A stretch of 64,000 bases of DNA, taken from NCBI GenBank assembly GCA_038373885.1, contig JAWZYV010013273.1, positions 124,001 to 188,000 on the forward strand. The letters are read 5' to 3'. Position 1 is the stretch's first letter, and each line of letters starts with the position of its first letter. Of this stretch, positions 53,900-64,000 are shown one piece after another. Below the pieces are notes generated by a model that saw only the letters and a list, made by a program, of their open reading frames with translations, was not told where the DNA came from and made no database searches. The stretch is from Cheiracanthium punctorium. Its lineage: Eukaryota > Arthropoda > Arachnida > Araneae > Cheiracanthiidae. Made by a program: the position numbers and the translations under genes.

Positions 53900-55318
53900 G
53901 GAATCTGATGTGGACAACACATGACTTCCTTGCACATCTATTAAATCAAAAACATTTTCGGCGCACTTCATCTAAACTTATTTTGTTTCAAAGAGATAAA
54001 ATATCAGAAACAGTAAGGTTTAGCGATTTCTAGCAAATTATTTCGATATCGCCAAGCTGAGTTCATTTTGAAAGATTTCCTTCTGACACTTTATTTGGCG
54101 ATATTTCACCAAAAGCCGACAAGCTTGAGATAGTTTGAGAGATTTTGGGGATAGCCAAAGTAGTAATTGACCACAGACTTTCAATGAATTGAATGAAACC
54201 ATACACCTTAATGTATTTAAAGTCATTTGGCTGACCCTGTAAATAAGTTACCCAGTCGATTGCAGTCAAAAAAGATATTGAAAACAGTTAAATATTACAA
54301 TAGTTCTAAATTCTACCAGTTAGTTTTAAGAGTTATACAAAATACGAAATAAATTTTGGCTCCAAATTTAGCGATATTTCGGCGAAACTAGCCAAGGTCG
54401 AGGTCAAATGGCAAGATTTTGGGCCTGGACCAAACAATGACAGACTATCGCCAAATTTGACGATATTTTGACAAAACTCGCCAAGGTCGACGACAAATGG
54501 CGAGATTTTGGGCTTGGACCAAACAATGACTGTCTACAGTTGTATTATATTGAAGATGTCCATAGACATGAAAGTATTGAAATTCTTTTGGGTGGGCCTG
54601 TAAATAAACCCTCCAGTAGATTGGGAAAAAAATCGAGATGCACAACTATACTCGGGGCAAACCTAACCTGATTGTGGAGTGGAAGCCTAGAGGGGCATTT
54701 CACTCCTCTTCGCGTGCAACGCTCCGACACTCGTTTCTCCTTCCAATTTCTGGCTGTCAACTTCACAAAGCAACCCAATCACAAGGCTAATCCGCACTAC
54801 GCAATTCCCGCCAGCACAAAAGAGGTGACGCCATTGGTCAAGCGTCTGGGAAGGCGTTACATCTGATTTCTGACTTAATTTCTTAATCCTTCTAATAACT
54901 GCATTCAAGTTTCATAGTAAACACTTTATTTTAGCACTTAATAGATGAAAAATGTATTAGTTCTGTAATAACCTGGGCAAAGGGAAAGAACTATTTGAGA
55001 GCGGCGGACTCACACGGTCTATAGCTTTACCTCCACTATCAGGTAAGCTTTGCCCCGAGTATAGATTTATGTTACAACAATCTTATTGCAATCTGCCTTT
55101 GACCAACTATGTGTCATTGACCGTAATGTATTGGAAATCTTTTGAGTGTTCCGGTAGCAGAACTATAAATGATAATAACATTTCTTTTAATAGAGAAATT
55201 CATTTTGTAACTCTTAAGCATATACAGTCATTCAGGATAACTTTGATCCATATTTTCTGCATTTTCACTTGCTCCCCTTATGTTTTGATAGTATTTTCTT
55301 ATGAAATGATTTAAAATG
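53900..55318 (+). repeat. 2-kb repeat family, degenerate copy (A0)
   Basis: Starts GAATCTGATGTGGACAACAC like the copies at 56,040 and 58,020, carries the GATATTTCGCCAAAACTCGCC-type 86-89-bp units (54,360-54,520), then GAAGATGTCCATAGACATGA. An unrelated stretch (54,660-55,065) interrupts it before the GACCGTAATGTATTGGAAAT segment. Confidence 0.8.
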
Positions 55319-56039
55319 GTAGAAGAGCCCTTCGATTTTAGCTTAATTCACACAAATACGTAAATTTTGATGATAAAAATAAAAAATAATACATAATTTA
55401 CCTGGTGCAAAGTTACCCTGCCATTCGGGGTAACTTTGAACCAGTAAAATCAAGTTTCAAAATACTTGAAAAATCATCAGCTTGCAGTCTCAGCATCGCA
55501 AAATTTGAATTTTTTAAATAACATCACAAAGAATATACAGGGTGTCCAGCCTTAATGTGACCCAATAGCTAATTCCGAACCGTTCGGTTTAGATATGCAC
55601 TTCCACTTCAAAAAATGTTTTAAAAAGGGTAAAGAATGTTTTTACGTGCTTTTCGAACCAAAAAACCCATTTAGAAAAAAATTACAAAAATTAAATTTTT
55701 ATACGGTCCCCAGGTCCTATCACTTATATTTAGGAAAAGATGCAGTACACAAAAACAAAGTAAGCACAAAAAGTTTCATTTTATTACGATAAAAACTGAC
55801 CAAGTTATGGAACTTTGAAAATCATACATTTCATCCATTTTCTCGGCCAATTTCAAGAAGCTAGTAAGGGACCGTCTCCAAAGTGAAATTAATTGGAACA
55901 CTGCCAGGAAACTTTCGCTCTTGCACGTCACTCTTATGTAAATCGTTTTTAAATTTAAAAGTGCATACATTACGTTAATATTACAATAATTGAGTACTTA
56001 AGAAACAAAATTTATTCTGTGTACGTGTAAAACATAGAT
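55319..56039. other. No gene; ACAGGGTGTCCAG motif at 55,539
   Basis: The motif is a common mariner-type terminus in arthropods (compare TGGGACACCCTGTATA at 33,610), but no pair can be made here. Confidence 0.35.
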
Positions 56040-58018
56040 AAAAAAATCTGATGTGTCCAACACATGACTTCCTTGCACGTCCATTAGATTAAAAATATTT
56101 TCGACGCACTTGATCTAAATTTATTTGTTTGAAAGAGATAAAATATCAATAATAGTAAGGTTTAGCGATTTCTAGCCAAATATTTCGATATCGCCAAGCT
56201 GAGTTCAATTTGAAAGATTTCCTTCTGACACTTTATTTGGCGATATTTCACCAAAAGCCGGCAAACTTGAGACAGTCAGCGAGATTTTGGGGATAGCCAA
56301 AGTAGTCATTGACCACAGACTTTCAATGAATTGAATGCATCTATACACCTCAATGTATTCAAAGTCATTTGGCTCACCATGTAAATAAATTCTCAGTCGA
56401 TTGCAGTCAAAAAAGATATTGAAAACAGTTAGATATTACAATAGTTCTAAATACAAAGTTAAAAAATCTACGGGTTAAAGTTTTAGAGTTATACAAAATA
56501 GGAAATAATTTTTGGCGCCAAATTTGGCGATATTTCGGCGAAACTCGTCAATGTCGACGACATTTGGCGAGATTTTAAGCATAAACCAAACAATGACAGA
56601 TTATCGCCAAATTTGGCGATATTTCGCCAAAACTCGCCAAGAACGATGACAAATGGCGATACTTTGGCCATGGACCAAATGACTGACTATCGCCAAATTT
56701 GGCGATATTTCGCCAAAACTCGCCAAGGTCGAGGACAGACGGCGAGATTTTGGGCATGTACCAAACAATGACTGTCTACAGTTGTATTATAATGAAGATG
56801 TCCATAGACATTAAGGTACTGAAATTCTTTTCGGTGGTCCTGTAAATAAACTCTCCAGTAGATTGGAACCAAAAATCGAAATGCACAACTAGATGTTACA
56901 ACATTCTTATATATGAAGTTTCATAATAGTTTTTGAGATTTGAGAGTTAAATATGCACACACGTACACCAAAAGGCGCCAAGCATGGCGACTTTTGGCAT
57001 AGTTGTTGAGGGAGGCACGTGACCGTGGTCGGACCATTACCTAACTTATGTGGTAGGACGGTATTGTGCTTGAAATGGATGAATGCCCCTAAAATTGCTA
57101 TTGACCGTAATGTATTGGAAATCTTTTGAGTGTTCCTGTAGCAGAACTATAAATGATAAAGACACTTTTTTTAATGGAGAAATTCATTTTCTAACTCTTT
57201 ACAGCATATATCACTTCTGAGTCGTTTGAAATAGCCCAATACCTCTAAAAAACGTTTTGATGAATTTCGGCCCATAGAGCGTAATGTATTTCGAATCTTT
57301 TGGGCGGTCCTGTAGATAAACTATTCAGTCGAATGGAACCGAAAAGGGAGGTGCACAACTAGATGTTACAACAATCCTAAATATAAAGTTTCAACATTCA
57401 ACGCCTAACAGTTTTTGAGATATGCGAGTTTAATGAATTTCGGCCCATTGAGTGTAATGTATTTCGAATGTTTTGGGCAGTCCTGTAGATAAACTATCCA
57501 GTCGAATGGAATCAAAAGGGGAGGTGCACAACTAGATGTTACAACTATCCAAAATATGAAGTTTCGACATTCTACGCCTAATAGCTTTTGAGTTATGCGA
57601 GTTTAATGAATTTCGGCCCATAGAGCGTAATGTATTTCGAATCTTTTGGGCTGTCCTGTACATAAAATATCCATTCGATTGCCACCAAAAGGGGAGGTGC
57701 ACAACTAGATCATAGAACAATCCTAAATATCAAATCTCAACATTCTACGACCAATAGTTTTTGAGATATGCGAGTTACATACATACGTACGTACGTACAG
57801 ACGGCATGGAAAAACTGGCCACAGTAGACTCGCCACTGGTCAAAATGAGTTGCAGACGCGTTAATATGATCGTGCATGCTAGCCTACGATGAGATGCATC
57901 GAAAAAAATTTTTAAATTAAATTTAAAGGTAGTCAAAATCGGTTTTTATGTCGAAATTTGGCCCCCAAAATTTTTCGGGATCACATTACTTCCTTATACT
58001 ACGTACAATGAAGTAAAA
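56040..58018 (+). repeat. 2-kb repeat, copy A1
   Basis: Runs from AATCTGATGTGTCCAACACA to CGTACAATGAAGTAAAA. In order: about 470 bp of leader, three 86-89-bp units (AATTTGGCGATATTTCG at 56,521, 56,610, 56,696), the GAAGATGTCCATAGAC segment, three 173-bp monomers (57,263, 57,436, 57,609), an ACGTACGT run, and a terminal hairpin TTACTTCCTT...AAtGAAGTAA. Copy A2 follows directly, head to tail. Confidence 0.92.
57263..57780 (+). repeat. Three 173-bp tandem monomers in A1
   Basis: AATTTCGGCCCAT recurs exactly 173 bp apart at 57263, 57436 and 57609. Each has TGTATTTCGAATCTTTTGGG, GTCCTGTA, GAGGTGCACAACTAGAT and a TTTTGAG-TATGCGAGTT end. The monomers have diverged from each other. Confidence 0.93.
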
Positions 58019-59182
58019 AAAATCTGATGTGTCCAACACATGACTTCCTTGCACGTCCATTAGATCAAAAATATTTTCGACGCACTTCCTCTAAATTTAT
58101 TTGTTTGAAAGAGATAAAATATCAATAATAGTAAGGTTTAGCAATTTCTAGCCAAATATTTCGATATCGCCAAGCTGAGTTCAATTTGAAAGATTTCCTT
58201 CTGACACTTTATTTGGCGATATTTCACCAAAAGCCGACAAACTTGAGATAGTCAGCGAGATTTTGGGGATAGCCAAAGTAGTCAGTGAGCACAGACCTTC
58301 AATGAATTGAATGCATCTATACACCTCAATGTATTCAAAGTCATTTGGCTCACCATGTAAATAAATTCTCAGTCCATTGCTGTCAAAAAAGATATTGAAA
58401 ACAGTTAGATATTACAATAGTTCTCAATACAAAGTTAAAAAAATCTACGGGTTAAAGTTTTAGAGTTATACAAAATAGGAAATAATTTTTGGCGCCAAAT
58501 TTGGCGATATTTCGGCGAAACTCGTCAATGTCGACGACATTTGGCGAGATTTTAAGCATAAACCAAACAATGACAGATTATCGCCAAATTTGGCGATATT
58601 TCGCCAAAACTCGCCAAGAACGATGACAAATGGCGATACTTTGGGCATGGACGAAATGACTGACTATCGCCAAATTTGGCGATATTTCGCCAAAACTCGC
58701 CAAGGTCGAGGACAGACGGCGAGATTTTGGGCATGTACCAAACAATGACTGTCTACAGTTGTGTTATAATGAAGATGTCCATAGACATTAAGGTACTGAA
58801 ATTCTTTTCGGTGGTCCTGTAAATAAACTCTCCAGTAGATTGGAACCAAAAATCGAGATGCACAACTAGATGTTACAACATTCTTATATATGAAACTAGC
58901 TGACCCGGCAAACGTTGTTTTGCCATATACATTATTTCTAGGATTATTTTAGTAGAAAGAAATGACTAACTTATTGTAAGTGTGTGAGGATGTGGTATAT
59001 GAGTGGAAGAGGCATGGAGCGCTGTGAACGATGCTGGAATATAAAAATAACACAATACCAAACATTTGTATTTTTAATTCATTGTAATTTATTCTTTAAA
59101 TTTATATATATCGCTAATTACAAAAATTTTACTAAAAACTAATATTAATCCCTTAACGCAATAGAGTATACAATATTTTTTG

Positions 59183-59362
59183 TTATCCCATCTTTAGATA
59201 ACACAAACAAACTCGATGCCCACTGTATGGTTTGCCCACTCCAGAACATGCCACGTATAACTGTGCGTGTGAAAAACATGGTGTGCTCAAATCTAATCCA
59301 CAAACAGACATAGTTTGGCCTTGAGACTTATTGATAGTCATTCCATAAAAAATTTTACCTCC
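59183..59362 (-). pseudogene. Helitron Pif1-like helicase C-terminus
   Basis: Encodes [20 protein letters not shown] then [18 protein letters not shown]. These are the last SF1B helicase motifs of Helitron Rep-Hel proteins (motif [11 protein letters not shown]; motif VI: LYVACSRV). The motif VI arginine expected between S and V is Gly here, so the ATPase would be dead even if complete. It lies near the 3' (CTAG) end, in the element's own orientation, as expected. The upstream part is cut off by a C run (minus-strand G run) and the inserted X element. Confidence 0.92.
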
Positions 59363-59379
59363 CCCCCCCCCCCGAAAAA

Positions 59380-60692
59380 AAAGGATGAAAATCTGAAACA
59401 CTTTCAGATTTTAAATACGCACTACAGTGCTATATATTAAAATCGTATCATAATTTATGCGTCGTCCCTATTTTTCGTCCTTATTCCATTAAGTTGGAAA
59501 GTGTTATCATTATTCATGACTGTGATTATTTTTCTTTCTTATTTCATAAAACCCATCTTTGGAATCGAAATCTATCTTAAAATCGCTTACTAAAACAATT
59601 TTACAATCTTCGCCAAGTATATCACAACTATACTTCACCGTTTTATATATTGTTTCCTACTTAACGCCTCGACTCTCGCCAAGGAGGCGATGATTAAACA
59701 TATGCAGTTACCCAGACGATTTTTTGCATTTATGTAGAAATCGTAATTTACAATTAAAATGGCGATTTGGAACAACATGTAAGTACAGCATGCCGTTACA
59801 TTTTTATTTATTTTGGATTACCCATTAATGTAGTTTTAATAATTAAATGTCTTCAAATTCCTTAACTGGCGCGTTTATCGCTAGTTTGTTTACTTTAGTT
59901 ATCACCTAGTTCTTTTGGGTGCGTTGAAACGGTACTTACGTATTATCCCTGCGGTCACTTCCGCCAAACTACTTTTTCGTAGATTTTAAATACATTGCCA
60001 ATCGTATTCCAAACCGTCAACATCGTATTCCAAACCGTCATGTGCCCGGCATTTATCTTTGTGAAAAAATTGCTTGTCTTGGCGGACCGCCTGGAAAATA
60101 CGTATGTACCGTTGAAACTTGTACATAAATCCCAGAGACCCATGACTGCAAAGCTCGCCAAAGTACGGGAATTTTTTAGGTTGGCGAGAGTGGGAGCGCT
60201 AAAATAGGAATCAACTCTTTCTTGTACCATAAAACACATCTTTGGAATCGAAATCTATCTTAAAATCGCCTACTGAAACTGTATTACAATCTTCGCCAGG
60301 CATGTTCTTCCTGTAGGCATATTCCAACTATACCGCAAAGACATTTTAAATACTGTTTGGAATGGACATCATAATCCATGAGTGTACCGTGTTTTCCTTT
60401 CTTGTTCCACAGAGCACTTCTTCGGAATAGAAATCTATATTAAAATCGCCTAATAAAACTCTTTTACAATATACGCCAGGCGTTTTCTAACTATACGCGA
60501 AATATATTTATAATAAATTGTCGCGTTTTGGCACCCCATTTAGCGATCCATTATCAAAAATTGCAAACCTTGTGCGACTTTCAACATTTTATTAACTCCC
60601 CCTCCCTCTCCACATTATCTGGCAAACACATTTGAAAAGTGATTCGACACGCTAATGTCTACACAGAAATCCTGATTGAAATGAATAGCACT
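59380..60692 (-). mobile_element. X-family element, copy 3, inserted in the Helitron
   Basis: Reverse-complement match to 23,085-24,432: hairpin AAATCTGAAAGTGTTTCAGA at the left, CGCACTACAGTGCTATATAT, the ATTTAGAATT-like and 160-bp units, and AATAGCACT at the right (60,681-60,690). Helitron sequence resumes with GGGGTGGACCGCCCTTATG. Confidence 0.85.
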
Positions 60693-61210
60693 CGGCGGCT
60701 AAACATTTTGGGGTGGACCGCCCTTATGACTTAGGGGTATGAGACATAGTTAAAAACCTATTCTATGACCTAACGAATATACATAGAAAATTTCATTAAA
60801 ATTGGTCGAGTAGTTTCGGAGGAGTTAGGTGACTAACACTGTGACAGGAGAATTTTATATATTAGATTTCATAATAGTTTTTGAGATTTGAGAGTTAAAT
60901 ATGCACACACGTACACCAAAAGTCGCCAAGCTTGGCGACTTTTGGCATAGTTCTTGAGGGAGGCACGTGACCGTGGTCGGACCATTACCTAACTTATGTG
61001 GTAGGACGGTATTGTGCTTGAAATGGATGAATGCCCCTAAAATTGCTATTGACCGTAATGTATTGGAAATCTTTTGAGTGTTCCTGTAGCAGAACTATAA
61101 ATGATAAAGACACTTTTTTTAATAGAGAAATTCATTTTCTAACTCTTTACAGCATATATCACTTCTGAGTCGTTTGAAATAGCCCAATACCTCTAAAAAA
61201 CGCTTTGATG

Positions 61211-61905
61211 AATTTCGGCCCATAGAGCGTAATGTATTTCGAATCTTTTGGGCGGTCCTGTAGATAAACTATTCAGTCGAATGGAGCCGAAAGGGGAGGT
61301 GCACAACTAGATGTTACAACTATCCAAAATATGAAGTTTCGACATTCTACGCCTAATAGCTTTTGAGTTAGGCGAGTTTAATGAATTTCGGCCCATAGAG
61401 CGTAATGTATTTCGAATCTTTTGGGCGGTCCTGTACATAAACTATCCATTCGATTGCCACCAAAAGGGGAGGTGCACAACTAGATGTTACAACTATCCAA
61501 AATATGAAGTTTCGACATTCTACGCCTAATAGCTTTTGAGTTAGGCGAGTTTAATGAATTTCGGCCCATAGAGCGTAATGTATTTCGAATCTTTTGGGCG
61601 GTCCTGTACATAAACTATCCATTCGATTGCCACCAAAAGGGGAGGTGCACAACTAGATGTTACAACTATCCAAAATATGAAGTTTCGACATTCTACGCCT
61701 AATAGCTTTTGAGTTAGGCGAGTTTAATGAATTTCGGCCCATAGAGCGTAATGTATTTCGAATCTTTTGGGCGGTCCTGTACATAAACTATCCATTCGAT
61801 TGCCACCAAAAGGGGAGGTGCACAACTAGATCATAGAACAATCCTAAATATCAAATCTCAACATTCTACGACCAATAGTTTTTGAGATATGCGAGTTACA
61901 TACAT
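61211..61905 (+). repeat. Four 173-bp tandem monomers in A2
   Basis: AATTTCGGCCCAT at 61211, 61384, 61557 and 61730, each step exactly 173. The 61384 and 61557 units look identical, unlike the more diverged units in A1, indicating recent amplification or gene conversion. Confidence 0.95.
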
Positions 61906-62249
61906 ACGTACGTACGTACGTACGTACAGACGGCATGGAAAAACTGGCCACAGTAGACTCGCCACTGGTCAAAATGAGTTGCAGACGCGTTAATAGGATC
62001 GTGCATGCTAGCCTACGATGAGATGCATCGGAAAAATTTTTAAAATTCAATTTAGAGGTAGTCAAAATCGGTTTTTATGTCGAAATTTGGCCCCCAAAAT
62101 TTTTCGGGATCACATTACTTCCTTATACTACGTACAAGGAAGTAAAAATATTTTGGACGAAGAAAACTTTTCAAAAGCAGTTCCAAAAAAATAGACTTAT
62201 TTGCCTGCGGCTTCAGACTGATTTGCTGCGATACTGATCATGGGGAACG

Positions 62250-63394
62250 CAGTGATGCCGCTTACGCGCTATAACGCGTCAAATACGCAAAAAATCGATG
62301 ATGGGACGCAAAAGAAAAGTTACAACGCGTCCCCCCGGGACGCGTAATTTCCATCATGCAAAATTTTGAAAAAAAAAAAAAAAAAGAGAGTGTGCGTTCA
62401 GACTGCCAATTTTGGGTAAATCTCTAGTAAAACACAAGCTGCTCGTGTTTTACTCGGGGAAATTGACATCGTGAATGGCTTTGTGGGCCCGTTTACATGC
62501 ACACAAATGCGGACTAACGCTTCCCCTACATGGGGGAAAAAATGCAGGGTAGAAAGATCCCTAGTCGAAAGGAGGCATAGGAGTGTTCGCTTTCCCATCA
62601 TGCATTGCGAGTTTTCCCCTATACTCTGCTTTTACCCGGGATATATATCGTGCTGTGCGCACACGTGGTTAAGATGAAGAAAAAAGGGGGATTACTTTGA
62701 CGAAATGTAAACAATGATTTGTTTTATATTAAATCTGACAATTATTATTTATAAATGAAAGCGATAAATATTTTAAACAATTAGAAGAGAAAAGGGGGGC
62801 GGGGGTGTTCCATATTTTACTGTTGTATATCCTTTCCTTCCTCAAATATATTCAGATTTTCCTTCTGATAAATTTATTAATGCATAGTAATTATTTTTTT
62901 CTAATTAATATAAGATGGAGGGGCGCTTCAAGGTATTTTACTGTAGTTTTAATAATTTAAGATGTTGCGGCTGTTCTGCGAGTACATTTTACTTTCTTAA
63001 ACATTTCTACCGATGCAGCCTTTCTCCCGGTTTTTAATGTACATACAAAAGGGGATTTTATTATTAGGATTTATTAATTAGGATTCAGGGCGTCATCAGG
63101 AAGGCTTTACCGTGAAGGCAAAGTAAATGACATGCATGTCACAACAAATTTTTCTTGATTAATTATAATTCATTTTATTTATTTATTTTTTGAAATATAA
63201 GTTTTAGGTTATTTATAAATAAGATATTCATACACATCAGCACACCAAAATGGGTGAGACATGATAACACCAGTCGTGAAATTAACCAAATGCTTTTATA
63301 TCGATAAGGACCCACTTTTTGGAAAAAAGGACCCGTAAATTTTGGAGTCCTGGGTCCCAAGGACCCGTCTCTTCCAAGGTCTAGCGACATCACT
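62250..63394. mobile_element. hAT-type element (about 1,145 bp) inside the DUF4817 transposon
   Basis: GGGGAACG at 62242-62249 and 63395-63402 is an 8-bp duplication. Termini CAGTGATGCCGCT and (reverse complement, including the shared G) CAGTGATGTCGCT. The right subterminal region has repeated GGACCCGT/GGGTCC, the left has ACGCGT repeats. No transposase. Confidence 0.92.
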
Positions 63395-63491
63395 GGGGAA
63401 CGTTAAAAATCTGTTGTGTAGTCGCTTGCAATTGCATACAGCCGTATTCTAATATTACGAATTCTAGTATGGGAGAACGAGATGTATAAAA

Positions 63492-63875
63492 CTGGTCTCC
63501 AGACATTAGCTCCTGCGCCAGGACTGGACGATAAGGAAATGCACCGTACGTATGTAATAAGTTCCACACCGTCGATTTTGAGTAGGAACAAGCCTTGCTA
63601 ATATCCTGGACACTACTTTCAGGATGAGGCAGGGCATATCCTAGAACATCCTCAGCGGGTATCCGCAAGCTTGAAGGTGTGGCACGAGACAAGGGAATGC
63701 GTCTATGATAACTCCCAGTTCTATACAAGCGTTGAACAGCACGGGCAATTGTACAATAAGATAGATGTCTTCGACTGGGAAATTTAATGGCATAAAGTCT
63801 TGCCGCCTCTCTCTTATTTCGATTACACTGCCCATACAACAGTACCATTTCGCAGTATTCTTCATTTGTATACAT
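63492..63875 (-). pseudogene. Transposase N-terminal HTH region (DUF4817), C-terminus deleted
   Basis: The ATG at 63,875 lies just inside the right terminus. About 128 codons follow: MYTNEEYCEMVLLYGQCNRN, REAARLYAIKFPSRRHL, AVQRLYRTGSYHRR, then the second HTH SKACSYSKSTVWNLLHTYG and FPYRPVLAQELMSGDQ. This is the paired-HTH DNA-binding half of arthropod mariner/IS630-like transposases annotated as DUF4817. The frame then runs into the left terminus, adding about 33 unrelated codons to a stop near 63,390, so the DDE catalytic half is missing. The frame is uninterrupted, so a DNA-binding-only protein could be made. Whether it is expressed is unknown. Confidence 0.93.
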
Positions 63876-64000
63876 CTCGTTCTCCTGTACTAGAATTCGT
63901 AATATTAGAATACGACTGTATGCAATTGCAAGCGACTACACAACAGATTTTTAACGTCTGCCATGATCAGTACCGCAGCAAATTAGTCAGAAGCCGCAGG

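Larger units (their letters stand above)
58896..60866 (-). mobile_element. Helitron (1,971 bp) with Pif1-helicase remnant and an X element inside
   Basis: Minus strand: A|TCTAATATATAAAATTCTCC ... GGGTCAGCTAG|T. A 6-bp hairpin (58907-58924, GGCAAA/TTTGCC) lies 7 nt before CTAG, the standard Helitron 3' structure. The paralogue at about 56,930 is the empty site (ATGAAG|TTTCATAATAG), so insertion between A and T with no duplication is directly visible. Confidence 0.95.
58019..62147 (+). repeat. 2-kb repeat, copy A2, with Helitron insertion and an extra 173-bp monomer
   Basis: Collinear with A1. Removing the 1,971-bp Helitron leaves about 2,158 bp, which is A1's 1,979 bp plus one 173-bp unit. 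The terminal hairpin TTACTTCCTT (62115 on) / AAGGAAGTAA has perfect arms here. Confidence 0.92.
62204..64000 (-). mobile_element. DUF4817-type DNA transposon, internally deleted, split by a hAT element, runs off the window
   Basis: Outer inverted arms CCTGCGGCTTC...CTGATCATGG at 62204-62243 and 63961-64000. The inner part of the same termini is at 63403-63487 and 63866-63953 (ACGTTAAAAATCTGTTGTG ... GAACGAGATGTA). The hAT at 62,250 separates the outer and inner parts of the left terminus. Between the termini remains only the first 128 codons of the transposase. The right boundary may lie past 64,000. Confidence 0.88.

Noticed and set aside
54545..54908. Overlapping 64-77-codon frames as genes
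   Set aside because: They sit in and beside the degenerate 2-kb repeat; no domain and opposite-strand overlap.

Overview
The window is eukaryotic, AT-rich and dominated by transposable elements. Only one host gene is recognisable: two coding exons of Lis-1 (PAFAH1B1 orthologue) on the minus strand at about 11.74-11.97 kb, with GT-AG introns. The element types (a transposon whose transposase has the HTH domain catalogued as DUF4817, Helitrons with Pif1-type helicase, hAT and piggyBac MITEs, tRNA-derived SINEs, a gypsy element and a copia-type LTR) point to an arthropod. A chelicerate such as a spider is my guess, with low confidence. I see no bacterial operon, CRISPR array or rRNA.

Layout. 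0-5.6 kb: the 3' two thirds of a Ty3/gypsy element (gag end, protease, RT-RNase H-integrase, probable 3' LTR) with a textbook -1 frameshift signal at the gag stop. 5.6-7.5 kb: a LINE RT fragment, a 46-bp-arm hairpin, and a copia-type LTR with promoter and a half-tRNA primer site. 8-15.8 kb: hAT elements, the Lis-1 exons, a tandem array and a SINE. 16.5-24.4 kb: copies of an unnamed 1.3-kb inverted-terminus family (called X here) carrying hAT and piggyBac MITEs. 26-32.5 kb: tRNA-like SINE heads, a transposase pseudogene, a 1.85-kb foldback structure and a repeat copy split by a MITE. 32.7-36.5 kb: a 2.24-kb long-TIR element with a tandem array, then a hAT carrying a SINE. 36.9-41 kb: Helitron ends, and a Helitron split by a PIF/Harbinger element. 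44.0-44.3 kb: a small retroelement-like insertion with two inverted hammerhead-ribozyme-like cores. 44.6-52 kb: a hAT and nested Helitrons. 52-53 kb: a GC-rich tandem array. 53.9-62.1 kb: three copies of a 2-kb repeat containing 86-89-bp and 173-bp tandem monomers, the last copy split by a Helitron that itself carries an X element. 62.2-64 kb: a DUF4817-type transposon, split by a hAT element and running to the window edge.

Many element boundaries are supported by target-site duplications read directly from the sequence: 8 bp for hAT, TTAA for piggyBac, TAA for Harbinger, 14 bp for a SINE and for the ribozyme-like element, and A|T insertion without duplication for Helitrons. In two cases a paralogous empty site is present in the same window. 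The genes do not form a pathway. The biology is nested mobile elements around, and inside the introns of, one conserved dynein-regulator gene.
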